Source of the DNA: Rhodospirillaceae bacterium
Lineage (GTDB): Bacteria > Pseudomonadota > Alphaproteobacteria > MPNO01 > UBA2964
Assembly (NCBI GenBank): GCA_002720855.1
Contig: PBIN01000015.1
Location: 310,001-374,000 of the forward strand
DNA length: 64,000 bases
Reading direction: 5' to 3'
Shown here: piece after piece, positions 41,848-51,122 of the stretch
Layout: each line of letters opens with the position of its first letter
Numbering within the stretch: position 1 is the stretch's first letter
Position numbers and translations under genes: made by a program
Notes under the pieces: model-generated
Told to the model about the DNA's origin: nothing
What the model saw: only the letters and a program-made list of their open reading frames with translations
Database searches by the model: none

Positions 41848-42468
41848 ATGACCATCGAAAACAACGAAGCGGAAGAAATTGCCCGCGCCAATGAGAAACG
41901 TCGCAAACACAAAGAAGCCAAAGACCGGCTTCTCGCCAGAAAAACCAAGACCGGCGGTTTGCTGATCGTCCACACCGGAAAGGGAAAAGGGAAAACAACC
42001 GCAGCGATGGGCATGGTCATGCGGTGCATTGGCCACGGCATGAAAGTGGGCATTGTCCAATTCGTAAAAGGTGCCTGGGAAACCGGAGAACGCGACGTTT
42101 TGGATAAATTTCCTGACCAGGTCGACATCGCCGTAATGGGAGAAGGCTTCACCTGGGAAACACAGGACCGCACTCGCGACATCGCTGCTGCGGAAAAAGC
42201 CTGGGAACGCGGTAAAGAAATGATCGCGAGCGGTGATTACGGATTTGTCCTACTGGACGAGATTAATATTGTGCTTCGCTATGACTATCTTTCCATCGCG
42301 GATGTCGTTGAGGTTCTGCGCAAAAAACCGGATTTCGTTCATGTGGCCTGTACGGGACGCAACGCCAAGCCAGAGTTGATAGACGCTGCCGATCTCGTCA
42401 CTGAAATGGCAGAAATCAAGCACCATTTTCGGGCTGATTTCAAAGCGCAGAGTGGAATAGAGTTCTGA
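41848..42468 (+). CDS. cobO: Cob(I)yrinic acid a,c-diamide adenosyltransferase
   Basis: The enzyme (BtuR/CobA type) adds the 5'-deoxyadenosyl group to Co(I) corrinoids. The 206-residue protein has the ATP-binding loop LLIVHTGKGKGKTTAAMGM, then VGIVQFVKGAWETGERDVL, the acidic LLDEINIVLRYDYL and VHVACTGRNAKPELIDAADLVTEM, all conserved in CobO. The N-terminal 30 residues are very basic and charged, as in other members. It starts 5 bp after cobN and is followed by cobQ. Confidence 0.94.
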   Translation: MTIENNEAEEIARANEKRRKHKEAKDRLLARKTKTGGLLIVHTGKGKGKTTAAMGMVMRCIGHGMKVGIVQFVKGAWETGERDVLDKFPDQVDIAVMGEGFTWETQDRTRDIAAAEKAWERGKEMIASGDYGFVLLDEINIVLRYDYLSIADVVEVLRKKPDFVHVACTGRNAKPELIDAADLVTEMAEIKHHFRADFKAQSGIEF

Positions 42469-42488
42469 GTTCCGCCGCACAAACTCTT

Positions 42489-43940
42489 ATGTTCCAGGGA
42501 ACCGGGTCGGACGTTGGAAAATCCGTTCTGGTCGCTGGGCTGTGCCGCGCGTTCACGCGTCGCGGTAAATCTGTACTGCCCTTCAAACCGCAAAACATGT
42601 CGAACAATGCCGCGATCGCCGAAGACGGTACCGAGATCGGCCGCGCACAAGCGCTGCAAGCGCTGGCATGCGGCGTTAAACCCCGAGCCGATATGAATCC
42701 GGTGCTTTTAAAACCCCAATCAGATGTCGGGGCACAGCTGATCGTCAACGGTGAGGTCAAAGGGAATTATGACGCGAGTGCCTATCAGTCGCTTAAACCC
42801 CAGCTGCTTCCAGGGGTCACCGCAGCTTTCGACCGGCTCTGTGAAGAAGCAGATATCGTCCTGGTAGAAGGTGCTGGAAGTGCCTCTGAGGTTAATTTGC
42901 GCGAGGGTGATATCGCTAATATGGGCTTTGCTTGCGCCACACAAACTCCCGTAATCCTGATCGGCGATATTGATCGGGGGGGTGTCATCGCAAGTATCGT
43001 CGGAACGCACAGCCTTTTAGCCGACGAAGAAAAACAGCTTCTGCGCGGCTATATCATCAACAAGTTTCGCGGTGACATCAGCCTGTTTGATAACGCACTC
43101 GACATCCTGCAACAAAAAACTGGTCTGACCTGCTTTGGTATCCTGCCCTATCTAGATGAAGCGGCTTCACTGCCGGCGGAAGACAGCTTTGGACTACAAA
43201 ACAAAAACCGCGACTCCGAAAGCGGCAAAATAAAAATCATCGTCCCGCAACTCCTTCATATTGCCAATTTCGATGATCTCGACCCCTTGGAAGCCGAACC
43301 TGATGTATCTGTCAGAATGGTTCCACCGGGGACCGCGTTGCCAGGAGATGCCGATCTCGTAATTCTTCCCGGCACCAAAGCCACGATCCCTGCACTCCTC
43401 CATTTTCGCGAACAGGGTTGGGATATTGATCTCGCAGCCCACGTCCGGCGGGGTGGTAAGATCGTTGGCATATGCGGTGGCTATCAAATGCTGGGCAACT
43501 TGATAGATGACCCGAACGGGACAGAGGGTCCTGCGGGTAGAGTTGAGGCACTCGGTTATCTCGATGTTGAAACGGTTATAGCAGGGCCAAAAACGCTGAC
43601 GGAAACATCAGGAAGTGCTGTCCAAGGTCTCGGCGAGATCTCTGGCTATGAGATGCATATGGGGCAAACGACGGGCGGAGACACAGCGAGACCGTTCCTG
43701 AATTTAAAGGACGGCCCGGATGGGGCGATCAACGCCGATGGAAGAGTAATCGGCTGCTATGTTCACGGGATTTTTGCAGCAGATGCGTTCCGGCATGAAT
43801 TCTTAAATAGCCTCAAAACAAGAGAGCGAAGCGCAACGAATTTCCAGGCTGGAATCGAGAACGCACTCGATGTAATCGCCGAACAACTGGAAGCATCGAT
43901 TGACGTAGACGGACTTCTTACCGGAGCGGTTATGAGATGA
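42489..43940 (+). CDS. cobQ: Cobyric acid synthase (glutamine-hydrolysing)
   Basis: CobQ amidates four side chains of adenosylcobyrinic acid diamide using glutamine and ATP. The 483-residue protein starts at MFQGTGSDVGKSVLVAGL, the ATP-grasping loop, with PFKPQNMSNNAAI following. The C-terminal glutamine amidotransferase domain has its nucleophile Cys in IVGICGGYQMLG and the His in IGCYVHGIFAAD. The N-terminus is a few residues shorter than usual; no ribosome site lies before ATG 42489, so translational coupling to cobO is likely. Its 3' end overlaps the convergent cobD gene by 11 bp. Confidence 0.94.
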   Translation: MFQGTGSDVGKSVLVAGLCRAFTRRGKSVLPFKPQNMSNNAAIAEDGTEIGRAQALQALACGVKPRADMNPVLLKPQSDVGAQLIVNGEVKGNYDASAYQSLKPQLLPGVTAAFDRLCEEADIVLVEGAGSASEVNLREGDIANMGFACATQTPVILIGDIDRGGVIASIVGTHSLLADEEKQLLRGYIINKFRGDISLFDNALDILQQKTGLTCFGILPYLDEAASLPAEDSFGLQNKNRDSESGKIKIIVPQLLHIANFDDLDPLEAEPDVSVRMVPPGTALPGDADLVILPGTKATIPALLHFREQGWDIDLAAHVRRGGKIVGICGGYQMLGNLIDDPNGTEGPAGRVEALGYLDVETVIAGPKTLTETSGSAVQGLGEISGYEMHMGQTTGGDTARPFLNLKDGPDGAINADGRVIGCYVHGIFAADAFRHEFLNSLKTRERSATNFQAGIENALDVIAEQLEASIDVDGLLTGAVMR

Positions 43941-44913
43941 AATATAAAATGCCCGCCAGTGCGACAATCGAAGCACATAGTATTGAAGCGGCCATCCCGA
44001 ACATGTCCAAACCTCGCTGCAAATCACCCTGGGTAGGACGACTTCCGTCGCCTATCCACGGTTCATCAGTAAGAACTCCTTCATATGAACGTGGACCGGA
44101 AATCCGGATATTCAATACACCCGCCATCGCTGCCTCCGGAAAACCGGCATTTACCGATCGATGGCGCGAGGCATCAGCGCGTAAAACGCGCCAACCCTCT
44201 TTCGCTTTTCCATGCTTAACGAACAGCGCCGCAAAACAAATAAGAAATCCGGATATTCTCGCCGGTATAAAATTTGCAATGTCATCGGCTTTTGCTGCAA
44301 CGCTACCAAAATGAAGATATTTTTCAGAACGATATCCAATCATGCTGTCGGCGGTGTTGAGGGCCTTGTAGGCAATGATACCCGGCAACCCCAACAAAAC
44401 CGCCCAGAATACAGGCGCCACCACTCCATCAGAGAAATTTTCAGACAGCGATTCAATCGCACTCGCCGAGATATCTTCCTCAGTCATCTCAGCGGTATCA
44501 CGACCGACAATTTTTGCCACGGCTTCCTGAGCAACTTGCAGATCAGGTGTCGACAAGGCCTCTCGAACATTTGTGACATGCTGGGCCAAACTGTGCCGCG
44601 CTATAAAAATCGACATGATGACGGCTTCGGCCACCCACCCGAACGCGAAAGAGCTCAAAATTTTATGGATGGCGATGCCAATAGTGCCGCTGATTCCTAC
44701 GACAATAAATACTGCTGCCGCACCCGCGATTATTTTAGTGGGTGGCGACGACGTAGCACGATTCCACCAACCATCGAGCAATCCGATCATGCGGCCCATC
44801 AAGACCACTGGATGCGGCACACGGCGATAGACCGTGTCAGGATCGCCGATTGTTTCATCAATAATCATTGCAAGGACAATGACGACAAGCAGAAGGATGA
44901 AGGACGTAATCAT
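43930..44913 (-). CDS. cobD: Adenosylcobinamide-phosphate synthase (CbiB/CobD)
   Basis: The inner-membrane enzyme attaches the aminopropanol arm to cobyric acid. The product has about 327 residues from ATG 44913, with an N-terminal span (ITSFILLLVVIVLAMII), the family's DETIGDPDTVYRRVPHPVVLMGRMI segment, LSENFSDGVVAPVFWAVLLG and, near the C-terminus, SVNAGFPEAAMAGVLNIRISG. The frame continues to 44976, but the extra residues are polar and unlike CbiB. It is divergent from cbiX, with 85 bp between the starts, and its tail overlaps cobQ. The symbol follows Pseudomonas naming. Confidence 0.92.
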   Translation of the reverse strand: MITSFILLLVVIVLAMIIDETIGDPDTVYRRVPHPVVLMGRMIGLLDGWWNRATSSPPTKIIAGAAAVFIVVGISGTIGIAIHKILSSFAFGWVAEAVIMSIFIARHSLAQHVTNVREALSTPDLQVAQEAVAKIVGRDTAEMTEEDISASAIESLSENFSDGVVAPVFWAVLLGLPGIIAYKALNTADSMIGYRSEKYLHFGSVAAKADDIANFIPARISGFLICFAALFVKHGKAKEGWRVLRADASRHRSVNAGFPEAAMAGVLNIRISGPRSYEGVLTDEPWIGDGSRPTQGDLQRGLDMFGMAASILCASIVALAGILYFIS

Positions 44914-44998
44914 GTTTGCGAAAGATTGGTAATTAGGTGTTTGGTGATAAATTGTTAATGGCCAGTGTAACGACACGAACCGCGATGGACCAAATATA

Positions 44999-45988
44999 AT
45001 GGAAAAAACCGGAATACTTCTTTGCGGTCATGGAAGCCGTAGCGAGGAGGCTGTCTCTGAGTTTAGAGGTTTGGCCGAGGCACTCGACGAACGATTTCCC
45101 GAGAATCATGTGAAATATGGTTTCCTGGAATTTGCCACCCCTATTATTCAGGACGGTTTAGCGACCCTGTTAGAAAACGGCGTCAATAAAGTTCTCGCGG
45201 TTCCTGGCATGCTCTTTGCGGCGGGGCACGTAAAAAACGATGTGGTCTCCGTCCTCAACGATTTCGCCGCTGCAAAAGGCGGAGTGGAAATCGGCTTCGG
45301 CCGGGACCTGGGCGTTGACCCCAAAATGCTGCTGGCAGCCCACGACAGGATCGAACAGGCTGAACAGGGCGCGGATCGAACCGTCGAACGGTCAGATACA
45401 TTATTGATGGTTGTCGGACGTGGAACGTCTGACCCCGACGCCAATGGCAATATTGCGAAAATCACTCGCATGCTCGGAGAAGGCATGGGATTTGGCTGGG
45501 CTGAGACCTCCTATTCAGGGGTTACATTCCCTCTCGTTGCCCCTGGCCTCGAACACGCCGTCAAACTCGGCTACAAACGCATCATCACCTTTCCGTATTT
45601 TTTGTTCACCGGAATTCTGGTGCAGCGTATTTACGATATCACTGATCAGGTCGCCGCCAAGTTTCCTGATGTCGATTTTATAAAGGCAGGCTACCTCAAC
45701 GCTCACCCGTCAGTCGTCGATACCTTTGTTGATCGTGTCCAAGGCATTGACGGCGGTGATAACAGTATGAATTGCCTAACCTGTATCTATCGAGACCAAG
45801 TCGTCGGATTTGAAAAATCGGTTGGTCAGCCACAACAGGGGCATCATTATCACGTCCAGGGGATTGGAACCGGGTCCGCCGAGGGGCATTCTCATGACCA
45901 CGGCCACACCCATACGCACTCCCACACGCCGCACCCCCATGCTGATCATCCGCACGGACCGGGCAAGCGCGATCCGAACGCGGCTTAG
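44999..45988 (+). CDS. cbiX: Sirohydrochlorin cobaltochelatase CbiX, long form with MxCxxC and His-rich tail
   Basis: CbiX inserts Co(II) early, into sirohydrochlorin, in the anaerobic-type route. The 329-residue protein has two chelatase-like halves. The first begins ILLCGHGSRSEEAVSEF with the catalytic His; the second begins LLMVVGRGTSDPDANGN, and then FPYFLFTGILVQRIYD. The C-terminus has MNCLTC (an MxCxxC site; in the Bacillus megaterium homolog it binds an Fe-S cluster) and a tail with about a dozen His between residues 280 and 325. The tail may hold cobalt or nickel. It heads the corrin-ring operon cbiX-cobH-cobL-cobI-cbiG/cobJ-cobM. Confidence 0.93.
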   Translation: MEKTGILLCGHGSRSEEAVSEFRGLAEALDERFPENHVKYGFLEFATPIIQDGLATLLENGVNKVLAVPGMLFAAGHVKNDVVSVLNDFAAAKGGVEIGFGRDLGVDPKMLLAAHDRIEQAEQGADRTVERSDTLLMVVGRGTSDPDANGNIAKITRMLGEGMGFGWAETSYSGVTFPLVAPGLEHAVKLGYKRIITFPYFLFTGILVQRIYDITDQVAAKFPDVDFIKAGYLNAHPSVVDTFVDRVQGIDGGDNSMNCLTCIYRDQVVGFEKSVGQPQQGHHYHVQGIGTGSAEGHSHDHGHTHTHSHTPHPHADHPHGPGKRDPNAA

Positions 45989-46005
45989 GGATAGGAGTGA
46001 CAGGC

Positions 46006-46632
46006 TTGGATTACCTTAAAGAACCTGACGCAATCTATCAGGCATCCTTTGCAGCTATTGCTGCTTCAACTGATTTTGATTCAGTACCACCTGTTCTGCA
46101 CCCGATTATCACACGCCTCATTCATAGTTGTGGCATGCCGGAGATATTGGAGAACCTGGCATGGTCCGACGACCCGGTGACGGCCGCGCAAAATGCATTG
46201 ACGTCAGGGGCGGCCGTTCTGGTTGATGCCACGATGGTTGCTGCAGGGATTACCGAACGCTATTTGCCGAAAGGGAATCGGATCGTTTGCACCCTCAATG
46301 ATTCCGACACACGCAAACGCGCGGAACGCAAAAAAACAACGCGTTCGGCCGCTGCCGTCGATCTATGGATACCCCACCTCGATGGTGCCGTGATTGCAAT
46401 CGGCAACGCCCCGACGGCCCTGTTCCGGCTATTGGAACTGCTAAATCAATCGGAGACTCGGCGGCCCGCCGCCATATTTGCCTTTCCGGTCGGGTTTGTT
46501 GGCGCCACGGAATCGAAGGACGCCCTGATAAACGCCGATCTCGGAATACCCTACCTGACGCTAAAGGGCCGCCAGGGCGGTAGCGCGTTTGCTGCCGCAG
46601 CGATTAATTCAATAGCCTTGGGTGGACAATAA
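46006..46632 (+). CDS. cobH: Precorrin-8X methylmutase (CobH/CbiC)
   Basis: The enzyme moves the C11 methyl group to C12, giving (hydrogeno/cobyrinic) acid. The product is about 208 residues, with an N-terminal YLKEPDAIYQASFAAI, the catalytic-His segment VPPVLHPIITRLIHSCGMPE, a VDATMVAAGI strand and late FPVGFVGATESKDAL and GRQGGSAFAAAAINSIAL. These are the family's known stretches. TTG 46006 is preferred as start because AGGAG ends eight bases before it; GTG 45997 would overlap that site. Its stop overlaps the cobL start by one base. Confidence 0.92.
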   Translation: MDYLKEPDAIYQASFAAIAASTDFDSVPPVLHPIITRLIHSCGMPEILENLAWSDDPVTAAQNALTSGAAVLVDATMVAAGITERYLPKGNRIVCTLNDSDTRKRAERKKTTRSAAAVDLWIPHLDGAVIAIGNAPTALFRLLELLNQSETRRPAAIFAFPVGFVGATESKDALINADLGIPYLTLKGRQGGSAFAAAAINSIALGGQ

Positions 46633-47846
46633 TGAGCGATTCAAATCCCTGGCTAAGTGTAGTAGGGATCGGCGACAGCGGTCTCGACAGTCTAACACCG
46701 GTCGCAAAATCAGCGCTCGATGCAGCCGATGTAATTTTCGGCGGCAAACGCCACCTTGCTCATCTCGGAAATGACCAAAGAAATTTGCAAAGCTGGTCTT
46801 CTCCATTTTCGGATTCTATTGAACGAGTGCTTGAGTATCGGGGACAAACAGTTGTCATCCTTGCAACGGGCAATCCACTTTGGTTCGGGGCCGGTTCTGC
46901 ACTGATCAGATCTGTTTCTGCTGAGGAAATTCGTTTTTACCCAACCCCCTCCGCTTACTCACTTGCAGCCGCACGCCTGGGCTGGCCGATTGAAGACACA
47001 TTTTGTTTGACAGTACATGGGCGCAGGCTTGAAAGCCTCATCCCGTTTATCACACCAAACCAAAAGCTTTTAGTCCTGTGTCATAACGGCGGCTCGCCAG
47101 GCGAAATTGCCAAAATGCTCAATGACCGAGGCTATGGTGATAGTGTTTTAACGGCGCTTTCCCATATGGATGGTCAACAAGAGACAGTTCTCGAAAATAA
47201 CGCTAATGAGTGGCATGAAACGGATCTACCCCATTTGACAACTTTGGCTGTCCATTGCATCGCTGGCCAAAATGCGATGATTGCGTCTACGACGCCGGGC
47301 CTTCCCGACCAAGCCTTTGAACATGATGGTAAGATAACCAAACGCGAAGTCCGAGCCGCGACAGTCTCAGCCCTTGCGCCTCTTCCGGGACAATTTCTTT
47401 GGGACGTAGGTGCCGGCAGTGGTTCGGTGGCCATTGAATGGTGCAGAGCGACGAAAGGGGCAACGGCGAGCGCGATAGAACAACATCAAGACAGGCTCGG
47501 TATGATCCGCAATAACGCACTTGCTTTGGGCACTCCCAATCTCGAAATCGTCGCAGGATCAGCGCCGGATGCTCTAAACAATTTGTCTCACCCCGATGCC
47601 ATTTTTATCGGTGGTGGCGTGTCAACCGATGGAGTCGTGGAGGCATGCTGGGACGCGCTTTTGCCCCAAGGGCGCCTGGTCGCTAACGCTGTAACGATCG
47701 AAGGTGAAAGTCGTCTCATTGCTGCACAGGAAACCTACGGCGGTGAGCTCGTGCGATTTGCAATTTCACGTGCAGAAGCCGTAGGGTCTTTTCAGGGCTG
47801 GAAGCCGATGATGCCGGTCACGCAATGGCGCGTGGCAAAGAAATGA
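46632..47846 (+). CDS. cobL: Precorrin-6 C5,15-methyltransferase / decarboxylase, CbiE-CbiT fusion (CobL)
   Basis: CobL methylates C5 and C15 and removes the acetate carboxyl at C12. The first 200 residues are the CbiE methyltransferase (SVVGIGDSGLDSLTPVAKSAL, FYPTPSAYSLAAARLGWPIED). Residues from about 215 are CbiT, with KREVRAATVSAL, the SAM site LWDVGAGSGSVAIEWCRA and PDAIFIGGGVSTDG. At 404 residues it matches CobL. Its stop overlaps the next start (ATGA), giving translational coupling with cobI. Confidence 0.94.
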   Translation: MSDSNPWLSVVGIGDSGLDSLTPVAKSALDAADVIFGGKRHLAHLGNDQRNLQSWSSPFSDSIERVLEYRGQTVVILATGNPLWFGAGSALIRSVSAEEIRFYPTPSAYSLAAARLGWPIEDTFCLTVHGRRLESLIPFITPNQKLLVLCHNGGSPGEIAKMLNDRGYGDSVLTALSHMDGQQETVLENNANEWHETDLPHLTTLAVHCIAGQNAMIASTTPGLPDQAFEHDGKITKREVRAATVSALAPLPGQFLWDVGAGSGSVAIEWCRATKGATASAIEQHQDRLGMIRNNALALGTPNLEIVAGSAPDALNNLSHPDAIFIGGGVSTDGVVEACWDALLPQGRLVANAVTIEGESRLIAAQETYGGELVRFAISRAEAVGSFQGWKPMMPVTQWRVAKK

Positions 47847-48550
47847 CAGAGCCTGGCAAGATATGGGGGGTCGGTGTCGGGCCGGGCGACCCTGAGCTTC
47901 TAACCTTAAAAGCGCATCGAATTATCACAACCGCGGATGTTGTCGCCTACCCTGCCCCAAATAATGGCAACAGCGTTGCACGATCAATTGTCGCGGATTA
48001 TCTGAAAGACAACCAAACTGAATTTGCTATTCGCATTTCCATGGATCCCGCGCAATTCCCACCGCGCGATATATACCAGCGAGCGGCGGACGACATATTT
48101 GCTCATTCAGAAGAAGGAAGATCAGTTGCCGTTTTGTGCGAAGGCGATCCATTCTTTTATGGGTCATTTATGTATCTGTTTGAGAGGTTGGCAATTCGCA
48201 AGTCAGTAGAAATCGTTCCGGGCGTCAGTTCAATGACTGCAAGTGCCGCCGCTTTACAGATTCCACTTGCGTCCCGTAACGACGTCATTTCAGTGATTCC
48301 CGCAACACTCGACGCCAGTGAAATCAAGGAACGGCTGAAAACAGCGGACATGGCCATATTCATCAAGGTCGGGCGCCATCTCGGAAAGATCAAAACAATT
48401 CTGGATGAGGTCGGCCTGTTCGACAAAGCGAACTATATCGAACGGGCAACAATGCAAGCAGAAAAAACTTCCTCGCTCGCCGATATCGTTGAGGACACCG
48501 CCCCTTACTTCTCAATAATTATGGCTCATCGACGGGGCGCCGCGCTGTGA
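47843..48550 (+). CDS. cobI: Precorrin-2 / cobalt-factor-II C20-methyltransferase (CobI/CbiL)
   Basis: The SAM-dependent enzyme methylates C20 of precorrin-2 or of its cobalt form. The 235-residue protein from ATG 47843 has the family start KIWGVGVGPGDPELLTLKAHRII, then VAVLCEGDPFFYGSFMYLFERL and PGVSSMTASAAALQIPL, the usual SUMT-superfamily SAM sites. Because CbiX, CbiD and CbiG are encoded alongside, the cobalt-containing substrate is the likelier one (inference). It overlaps cobL by four bases and the CbiG-CobJ gene by GTGA. Confidence 0.93.
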   Translation: MTEPGKIWGVGVGPGDPELLTLKAHRIITTADVVAYPAPNNGNSVARSIVADYLKDNQTEFAIRISMDPAQFPPRDIYQRAADDIFAHSEEGRSVAVLCEGDPFFYGSFMYLFERLAIRKSVEIVPGVSSMTASAAALQIPLASRNDVISVIPATLDASEIKERLKTADMAIFIKVGRHLGKIKTILDEVGLFDKANYIERATMQAEKTSSLADIVEDTAPYFSIIMAHRRGAAL

Positions 48551-50370
48551 ACGACAGAAGCCCTCCCATCTTCGTCGCAATAACAGCGAGTGGCGCATTG
48601 CTTGGAAAAAAACTGGGGAGTCAAATTCCGGGAGCCCAACTACACGGTCTGGAAAAACGTGTTGAGAATGCCGACATCATATTTAGCTCCGTCAGCGATC
48701 ACTTGCGCCAACTCTATCAAGATGGCCATACCATAATCGGCCTGTTTTCGACCGGCATTATGATCCGCATGTTGGCAGATTGCCTTGTGAATAAGAGTGA
48801 AGGCCCGCCTGTCATCAGCATTGCGGAAGATGGCACTGCGGTCGTTCCACTGCTTGGTGGGCATCATGGAGCGAACGAAATTGCCAGATCGCTCGCTGAT
48901 ACAATTGGAATCAAGGCTTCTATAACGACCGGCGGTGAGTCCAAGTTCGGAATTGCCCTCGATAATCCACCCACAGGCTGGAAATGCTCTGCACCGGAAA
49001 AGGCCAAACCAGTAATGGCGGCGTTGTTAGGGAGCGAGTCCATCGCGCTTGAGTCAGATTTGGGCGATGGCGTAGACACGTCGTGGTTAACAGAGTCCGG
49101 CGCCCGGTTCGCTGATGATGGCACGCAATTCATTCATCTGACGGAGCGGCAGACAACAAACGACACAGCTTTTCTACTTCATCCGGCAACATTGGTTATG
49201 GGAATAGGGTGCGAACGTGGCGCAACAGCGCAAGAGATTTTGCAATTGGCAACAGCGACTCTCGCTGAAGCCGATCTATCTACTAAATCACTGGCATGCA
49301 TTGCGACTATTGATCTCAAGGAAGATGAGGAAGGCATTCTTCAACTGGCCGCAGACTTTGATGTCCCGGTCCGTTTGTTTACGCCGGAGCGCCTGGAACA
49401 GGAAACGCCGCGTCTCATGAACCCTTCGGATTACGTATTTGAAGCGGTTGGTTGTCACAGTGTGGCAGAAGCTGCGTCATTGGCCGCGAGCGGTGAAGTT
49501 GGCGAACTCATTGTCGCTAAGCAGAAATCGGCACGTGCAACCTGCGCTATCGCAAGATCGCCAACTATACTGGATCCAGGCACTGCAGGTCGGGGAGTTG
49601 GAAGCCTTTCCATTGTCGGAATTGGACCGGGAGACGCAGCCTGGCGTGCCCCCGAAGCAACGAATGTGATCGCCGCAGCCAGTGATCTGGTGGGTTACGG
49701 TCTCTATCTCGATCTGCTGGATGATTTAACAAGAAATTCAAAACTGCACCGATATGATTTGGGACACGAACGTGATAGATGCGCTGACGCACTTTCCTTG
49801 GCAAGCGAAGGTAAACACGTTGCTTTGATATCGAGCGGCGATGCCGGAATTTACGCTATGGCGTCCCTCGTTTACGAATTGATTGACCGATCAGAACGGC
49901 CAGATTGGCAGCGGCTCAATATTCAAATGGTGCCCGGTATTTCAGCCCTGCAGGCAGCAGCAGCACGGAGCGGCGCACCACTCGGCCACGATTTTTGTAC
50001 CATCTCGTTATCCGATCTCTTGACGCCGTGGGAGACCATTGAACAACGTTTGGAAGCTGCAGCGGCGGGTGATTTTGTCATCGCGCTATATAACCCAGTC
50101 TCTAAGAGGCGTACCCAACAGTTGATGCAGGCAAAGGAAATTCTGCTCAAAGCAAGGAAACCGGAAACGCCTATCGTTATTGCGCATAATCTAGGTCGAG
50201 ACGGTGAAGCCGTGTCATTTGAATCCCTCGAAAACCTGCATAGCGATATGATCGATATGCTGTCACTGGTAATCGTCGGAAGCAGCCAAACACGTTCGAT
50301 CAGCGGCAACGGCGATCAACAGCGCGTTTACACACCTCGCGGATATGAAAAAAAGGAACGAACAAAGTGA
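48547..50370 (+). CDS. CbiG-CobJ/CbiH fusion: lactone-opening protein plus C17-methyltransferase
   Basis: The 607-residue protein joins two enzymes of ring contraction. Residues 1 to about 340 are CbiG: SGALLGKKLGSQI-type start, GLFSTGIMIRMLADCL, the segment PLLGGHHGANEIARSLADT, and the CbiG C-domain LVMGIGCERGATAQEI. CbiG opens the lactone of cobalt-precorrin-5A. From about residue 350 comes CobJ/CbiH, with LSIVGIGPGDAAWRAPEATN, VALISSGDAGIYAMASLVYEL and VPGISALQAAAARSGAPLGHDF. The order CbiG-CobJ is known in other bacteria, including cyanobacteria. It starts at GTG 48547 and overlaps cobI and cobM by 4 bp each. Confidence 0.93.
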   Translation: MNDRSPPIFVAITASGALLGKKLGSQIPGAQLHGLEKRVENADIIFSSVSDHLRQLYQDGHTIIGLFSTGIMIRMLADCLVNKSEGPPVISIAEDGTAVVPLLGGHHGANEIARSLADTIGIKASITTGGESKFGIALDNPPTGWKCSAPEKAKPVMAALLGSESIALESDLGDGVDTSWLTESGARFADDGTQFIHLTERQTTNDTAFLLHPATLVMGIGCERGATAQEILQLATATLAEADLSTKSLACIATIDLKEDEEGILQLAADFDVPVRLFTPERLEQETPRLMNPSDYVFEAVGCHSVAEAASLAASGEVGELIVAKQKSARATCAIARSPTILDPGTAGRGVGSLSIVGIGPGDAAWRAPEATNVIAAASDLVGYGLYLDLLDDLTRNSKLHRYDLGHERDRCADALSLASEGKHVALISSGDAGIYAMASLVYELIDRSERPDWQRLNIQMVPGISALQAAAARSGAPLGHDFCTISLSDLLTPWETIEQRLEAAAAGDFVIALYNPVSKRRTQQLMQAKEILLKARKPETPIVIAHNLGRDGEAVSFESLENLHSDMIDMLSLVIVGSSQTRSISGNGDQQRVYTPRGYEKKERTK

Positions 50371-51122
50371 CGGTACATTTTATTGGTGCCGGCCCCGGCG
50401 CTCCTGATCTCATTACTGTTCGTGGTCTGCGGCTATTACAGCAGTGCCCTGTCTGTCTCTATGCTGGCTCTCTGGTACCCACGGAGATTATCGAAGCCGC
50501 TCCAGAAGGTGCACTCGTGATCGATACAGCACCGTTACATCTTGATGAGATTATCGCGGAAATCGAAAAAGCGTATCAAAACGGCCAAGATGTAGCGCGA
50601 GTACACTCAGGAGATCCCTCGATTTACGGTGCCATAGCGGAGCAGATGCGACGCCTTGATGCATTGGGTATTCCGTATGACGTAACCCCGGGTGTTCCCG
50701 CCTTCACAGCAGCGGCGGCGTTACTTCAAAACGAGCTTACGCTCCCCGGAATTACACAGACAGTGATCATTACACGAACTGAAGGCGATGCGTCACCGAT
50801 GCCGGACGCTGAAGATCTTGCTTCTTTGGGTGCAAGTGGCGCCACACTGGCAATTCACCTTTCGATACGTAATCTTTCCACAGTGACTGCCGAACTCACC
50901 CCACATTATGGCGAAGATTGCCCAGTGGTGGTTGTCTATCGTGCAACCTGGTCGGACGAAAAAGTAATTCGCGGGACGCTTGCAGATATTCGCACCAAAG
51001 TTCGCGCTGAAAAAATTACCCGAACGGCACTTATTCTTGTCGGACGGGTTTTTGAAGAGAACGAATTCGATGACAGCAGGCTATATGCCCCGGATCACCG
51101 GCATATCTTACGGCCGCGCTAG
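50367..51122 (+). CDS. cobM: Precorrin-4 / cobalt-precorrin-4 C11-methyltransferase (CobM/CbiF)
   Basis: The enzyme adds the C11 methyl group. The 251-residue protein has VHFIGAGPGAPDLITVRG at the start, VCLYAGSLVPTEII, VARVHSGDPSIYGAIAEQMRRL and TPGVPAFTAAAALLQNELTLP, which identify CobM/CbiF among SUMT-like enzymes. It ends the plus-strand corrin-ring operon. GTG 50367 overlaps the upstream stop, and its own stop codon shares CTAG with that of the convergent cobK gene. Confidence 0.94.
   Translation: MTVHFIGAGPGAPDLITVRGLRLLQQCPVCLYAGSLVPTEIIEAAPEGALVIDTAPLHLDEIIAEIEKAYQNGQDVARVHSGDPSIYGAIAEQMRRLDALGIPYDVTPGVPAFTAAAALLQNELTLPGITQTVIITRTEGDASPMPDAEDLASLGASGATLAIHLSIRNLSTVTAELTPHYGEDCPVVVVYRATWSDEKVIRGTLADIRTKVRAEKITRTALILVGRVFEENEFDDSRLYAPDHRHILRPR

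Noticed and set aside
44212-44958. 248-codon frame antisense to the CbiB/CobD gene
   Set aside because: It lies over a clearly conserved membrane enzyme gene on the other strand, has no ribosome site, and its product is a His/Arg/Asn-rich jumble typical of a shadow frame.
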